Source: Bacillota bacterium (GTDB lineage Bacteria > Bacillota > Limnochordia > Darwinibacteriales > Darwinibacteriaceae). Taken from it: a DNA stretch of 25,138 bases. Of the stretch, positions 22,674-25,138 are shown in pieces. Location of the stretch: positions 1 to 25,138 of the forward strand of contig JAAZLY010000140.1 in the NCBI GenBank assembly GCA_012799115.1, given 5' to 3'. The notes under the pieces are model-generated. The model was given only the letters and a program-made list of their open reading frames with translations, was not told where the DNA came from and searched no databases. A program made the translations under genes and the position numbers. Numbering within the stretch: the first letter of the stretch is position 1; each line of letters begins with the position of its first letter.

Positions 22674-23656
22674 GCCATCCTCTCTGCAATCCCTTGAACA
22701 ATATTTTGCTCAACACCTCGCTTGGCTACCCGGATCGCGTTTTGAATCGCCTTGGCATTGGAGCCCCCATGGGCAATGATTACAACTCCATTTACACCCA
22801 AGAGCGGTGCTCCGCCATATTCTGTATAGTCTACCTTCTTCTTGATTCGCCTCAGACCCGGTTTCAGGAGAAGGGCCCCGAGGGTTGAGGGAATCGAACG
22901 GGTGAACTCTTCTTTCATCATGCCAAAAAGCGCATCGGCTAATCCTTCTGCGAACTTCAAGACAACATTTCCCACAAAGCCATCGCAGACGATCACGTCG
23001 CAGTTCCCTTGGGAAATGTCTCGTCCCTCGATGTTGCCGACAAAGTTCACAGAGCTCTCTTCAGTCTGCAAAAGAGAATATACTTCCTTTACCAAGCTGT
23101 TACCCTTGGTTGGTTCATGACCTACATTCAGGAGACCCACTTTAGGATTGCGGACCTTGAGAACATTCTCCGCATAGATCGAACCCATCTGGGCGAACTG
23201 GAAAAGCTGGTTTGGCTTACAATCTACATTTGCGCCAACATCGACGATGAGGGCGACTCCAGTCCGCGTCGGCATCAGACTAGTAATGGCTGGCCGTTCT
23301 ACACCTTTAATCCTACGAATGGTGAGGACCGAAGCAGCCATCGTGGCACCGGTACTCCCTGCGGAGACCAAGGCTCCTGCTTGACCCTCTCTAACGAGCC
23401 TAGCAGCTACAACAAGGGAGGATTCAGGTTTGGAACGCACCGCTTCAGCCGCTTCTTCCATGCCGATAATGTCTGGAGCGTGTACGATTTCGATCCGTTC
23501 ACTACCTGGTTTCCCATGGACTAGAGACTCCAGCTTGGATTGATCACCGGTTAGGATAATGTCTATACCGTTCTGATCCGCTGCCTGCAGAGCGCCTGCT
23601 ACAATTTGTTCTGGAGCATAATCTCCACCAAAGGCATCAACCGCAATTCTAGTCAT
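22670..23656 (-). CDS. plsX: phosphate acyltransferase PlsX
   Basis: A 328-residue PlsX, which converts acyl-ACP to acyl-phosphate, the donor for PlsY in phospholipid synthesis; a peripheral membrane enzyme. The start IAVDAFGGDYAPE matches the family pattern DAMGGDxAP with Phe for Met, and SAGSTGATMAA, VDVGANVDCKP and CDGFVGNVVLKFAEG are further family blocks. GGAGGAGTATTGC precedes the ATG. It overlaps the fapR end by 8 bp, as expected for the fapR-plsX operon, so it is under FapR control. Confidence 0.98.
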   Translation of the reverse strand: MTRIAVDAFGGDYAPEQIVAGALQAADQNGIDIILTGDQSKLESLVHGKPGSERIEIVHAPDIIGMEEAAEAVRSKPESSLVVAARLVREGQAGALVSAGSTGATMAASVLTIRRIKGVERPAITSLMPTRTGVALIVDVGANVDCKPNQLFQFAQMGSIYAENVLKVRNPKVGLLNVGHEPTKGNSLVKEVYSLLQTEESSVNFVGNIEGRDISQGNCDVIVCDGFVGNVVLKFAEGLADALFGMMKEEFTRSIPSTLGALLLKPGLRRIKKKVDYTEYGGAPLLGVNGVVIIAHGGSNAKAIQNAIRVAKRGVEQNIVQGIAERMA

Positions 23657-24230
23657 GCAATACTCCTCCTTTGTCGCTCACGTCTACGACCACAAACTCG
23701 CCACGAAACACAACCTCATCGTGTACAAAGCTATTGACACTCACATAGTAGCGATTCCCTTGAATTGAGGTAACTGTCGCCTTCGCTACGACCCTATCAT
23801 CAAGGTATACGGGTTGGTAAAAGCGGACATCAGCGCTCTTGGTTAAAACGATATCTGAGTCAACCAGAGCAACCGCCATAGAGTTACCTTGGGCAAAGAG
23901 AAAATGCCCCCGTAGGATCTGGTTACGGGCAAAAACCATCTGATCCGTAACACGCAAGACCGATGTACCGTTTTGCCCGAGGTTAAGCTCAATGAGCTCA
24001 CCAACGACCTCTTCACCCTGTAGGGCCCGTACCTCAGCATAGGTGCTAGCCGCAATCGTCCGTGCCCGTTCCCTCAGCTCTGGAATGTCGAGCGCCATGC
24101 GGTCGAGACGAATCGTCGCCACACTCACCTTCAGTTCATCAGCTAACTGCCAATCGGTCAAAAAAGGATCGTCCCGCAAGAGATCCTGCAAAGCGCTGCG
24201 CCTCTCTTGCCTACTCTGTCTTGGTTCCAC
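23649..24230 (-). CDS. fapR: transcription factor FapR, malonyl-CoA-responsive repressor of lipid synthesis
   Basis: A 193-residue FapR. N-terminal HTH (about 8-60; PFLTDWQLADELKVSVATIRLDRMAL and IPELRERAR) joins a hot-dog-fold effector domain (about 75-190; GHFLFAQGNSMAVALVDSDIVLTKSADVRFYQPV). In Bacillus FapR represses fap genes until malonyl-CoA binds the hot-dog domain. The GTG at 24230 lies 7 nt after AAGGAGG; an in-frame TTG at 24236 is only 1 nt from it and is less likely. A well-matched operator and promoter lie just upstream (24256-24312), so the gene appears to regulate itself and the whole operon to rnc. Confidence 0.97.
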   Translation of the reverse strand: MEPRQSRQERRSALQDLLRDDPFLTDWQLADELKVSVATIRLDRMALDIPELRERARTIAASTYAEVRALQGEEVVGELIELNLGQNGTSVLRVTDQMVFARNQILRGHFLFAQGNSMAVALVDSDIVLTKSADVRFYQPVYLDDRVVAKATVTSIQGNRYYVSVNSFVHDEVVFRGEFVVVDVSDKGGVLHD

Positions 24231-24255
24231 CGCCAAGCCTCCTTATCGCCAAGTG

Positions 24256-24272
24256 TTATTACCAGGTTATAA
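24256..24272 (-). promoter_or_regulatory. candidate FapR operator
   Basis: On the minus strand TTATAACCTGGTAATAA is a near-perfect 17-bp palindrome (one mismatched pair) and matches 14 of 17 positions of the Bacillus FapR consensus TTAGTACCTRNTACTAA as I recall it. It starts about 5 nt downstream of the predicted start site of the fapR promoter, a position suited to blocking transcription when malonyl-CoA is low. Confidence 0.75.
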
Positions 24273-24283
24273 GTTCTATCTCG

Positions 24284-24312
24284 AGTATAGTAGATCCTCT
24301 GGGCAAAGTAAA
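24284..24312 (-). promoter_or_regulatory. sigma-A promoter of the fapR-plsX-fab-rnc operon
   Basis: On the minus strand TTTACT (24312-24307) and TATACT (24289-24284) are spaced by exactly 17 bp, and the predicted start is near 24277. It lies between the rpmF terminator and fapR, with the FapR-like palindrome directly downstream. Confidence 0.75.
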
Positions 24313-24322
24313 GAAAAAAATA

Positions 24323-24354
24323 CAAAAAAAAGATGTCCCTTGCCAGGAACACCT
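24323..24354 (-). terminator. Rho-independent terminator after rpmF
   Basis: On the minus strand AGGTGTTCC (24354-24346) pairs with GGGACATCT (24339-24331; two G-T wobbles) around a 6-nt loop, followed by a run of T to about 24324 and more T beyond. It begins 9 nt after the rpmF stop and separates yceD-rpmF from the fapR operon. Confidence 0.88.
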
Positions 24355-24362
24355 TCTCTAAG

Positions 24363-24551
24363 CTATTTTGCTTCTTTAATCGTGATAACTTGACGTCCTT
24401 TGTACATGCCACAATTGAGGCATACTCGATGGGGCAATTTAGGCTCACGACAATTAGGACAGATATTAGGCTCAGTTGCCTCAACACGGAACCAATTGGC
24501 TCTGCGCGAATTAACTCTTGCTTTTGAATGTCTTCTCTTTGGAACTGCCAT
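24363..24551 (-). CDS. rpmF: 50S ribosomal protein L32 (zinc-binding form)
   Basis: A 62-residue L32 with the opening AVPKRRHSKAR and four zinc-ligand cysteines C31, C34, C44 and C47 (CPNC...CLNC), i.e. the zinc-containing version. GAGGAGGAAAGACC precedes the ATG and lies inside the 3' end of yceD, whose coding region overlaps rpmF by 41 bp. The yceD-rpmF-(fapR)-plsX order couples a ribosomal protein to lipid synthesis across Bacteria; here a terminator separates rpmF from fapR. Confidence 0.98.
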   Translation of the reverse strand: MAVPKRRHSKARVNSRRANWFRVEATEPNICPNCREPKLPHRVCLNCGMYKGRQVITIKEAK

Positions 24552-25098
24552 GGTCTTTCCTCCTCTCTGGTGTGGTCGTTTCCGACACTTGCTGCAACAA
24601 CTTACTTAAAGGAGCCAATCGAATGTCAATAGTAGGATCTGGGCAATCACAAGTCTCTTCGGCCAAAACGGCTCCACAACCGGGACAAAGACCGGGGCAG
24701 TCCTCTTGGCAGACAGTTTTCATGGGAATGCTCACAAGTAAAGACTCTTCAATTAGGCTTGTTGTGTCGAGTTCATTGCCCTCCACTAAAGGTTGTTCAT
24801 CCCATAGAGGGTCTTCATCCTCTACTGGGGGACGATTCAGATACTCCTCTTCAATGGAGGTCTCCAGGATCGTCTTCAAGGGTCTTAGACACCGACTACA
24901 GCGAAGTTCGAGTTCGAGGGAGAGATCTCCCGTAACAAGGTAACCTTCGCCGGTATTCGTCACCCGAAGCTTGGCACGAATGGGACCCCGCACCTGGTTC
25001 ACTTCGGGCAATCCTTGCATAAAATCCGCTGGGAATTCCTTCTCTACGTGAAAGAAGGCCCCTTTGCGACCTACTAACGAACTTATGTTGAGACGCAT
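24511..25098 (-). CDS. yceD: YceD/DUF177 family protein
   Basis: A 195-residue DUF177 protein, the family linked to 23S rRNA accumulation and nearly always encoded before rpmF. A conserved CSRCLRP (C67, C70) and a second cysteine cluster (C130, C134, C138, C141, with CPGLCPGCG) suggest metal binding. Residues 92-112 are highly acidic. The C-terminal tail (about 172-195, polar and Lys/Ser-rich) is encoded in the region overlapping rpmF and is probably not part of the fold. GAGGTGATCTAG precedes the ATG. Confidence 0.93.
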   Translation of the reverse strand: MRLNISSLVGRKGAFFHVEKEFPADFMQGLPEVNQVRGPIRAKLRVTNTGEGYLVTGDLSLELELRCSRCLRPLKTILETSIEEEYLNRPPVEDEDPLWDEQPLVEGNELDTTSLIEESLLVSIPMKTVCQEDCPGLCPGCGAVLAEETCDCPDPTIDIRLAPLSKLLQQVSETTTPERRKDHGSSKEKTFKSKS

Positions 25099-25114
25099 CT
25101 AGATCACCTCATAA

Positions 25115-25120
25115 ATTATA
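25115..25120 (-). promoter_or_regulatory. possible -10 element for yceD-rpmF
   Basis: A perfect TATAAT lies 16 nt before the yceD ATG on the minus strand. The -35 would fall at or beyond the window edge. Transcription would begin close to the ribosome binding site, giving a very short leader, so this assignment is tentative. Confidence 0.3.
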
Positions 25121-25138
25121 CAAAGATTACCCCCCACT

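Noticed and set aside
23009..23524. 171-codon plus-strand frame opposite plsX
   Set aside because: It is fully contained in the unmistakable plsX gene and its product resembles no family I know.

Overview
The window is 25.1 kb of a Bacillota (Firmicutes) chromosome, of roughly half G+C judged by eye. The evidence is the gene order yceD-rpmF / fapR-plsX-fabH-fabD-fabG-acpP-fabF-rnc / smc-ftsY-ylxM-ffh-rpsP-khpA-rimM-trmD-rplS-lepB-rbgA-rnhB-yraN, the malonyl-CoA-sensing repressor FapR, strong GGAGG ribosome binding sites, sigma-A-type promoters and a SigH-like sigma factor. I cannot name a genus. No rRNA, tRNA, CRISPR array, insertion sequence or phage module is visible, and no gene-free stretch exceeds about 190 bp.

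Almost everything reads on the minus strand, so the biological order runs from the right end to the left. (1) 25098-24363: yceD and rpmF overlap and end in a strong terminator. (2) 24312-17747: a promoter with an adjacent FapR-like operator leads into a tightly packed fatty-acid/phospholipid operon (fapR, plsX, fabH, fabD, fabG, acpP, fabF) that continues into rnc. A perfect 12-bp hairpin lies between acpP and fabF. (3) 17743-16258: a lineage-specific insertion in the otherwise conserved rnc-smc interval. It holds a plus-strand regulator with an S24/LexA-like C-terminal domain that has lost its catalytic serine, and a divergent SigH-like sigma factor. The intergenic region between them carries imperfect direct repeats. 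(4) 16161-11550: smc and ftsY. (5) 11563-4034: a consensus promoter inside the ftsY 3' end drives ylxM-ffh-rpsP-khpA-rimM-trmD-rplS. After an intergenic terminator-like hairpin follow lepB-rbgA-rnhB-yraN-dacF, closed by a terminator. (6) 3887-2923: two overlapping Lrp/AsnC-family regulators. (7) 2944-1: comM on the plus strand, divergent from a minus-strand pair made of a small zinc-ribbon protein and dprA, then 80 bp with the start of a possible further reading frame.

The genes link membrane lipid synthesis (FapR regulon), protein targeting and export (Ffh, FtsY, YlxM, signal peptidase), ribosome production and assembly (L19, L32, S16, RimM, TrmD, RbgA, KhpA, RNase III), chromosome organisation (SMC) and DNA uptake/recombination (DprA, ComM). 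Most of the window is conserved housekeeping. The unusual parts are the sigma factor / degenerate S24 regulator pair between rnc and smc, the tandem Lrp pair, the zinc-ribbon gene ahead of dprA, and several regulatory elements that can be read from the sequence. I found no obvious new multi-gene defence or mobile system.
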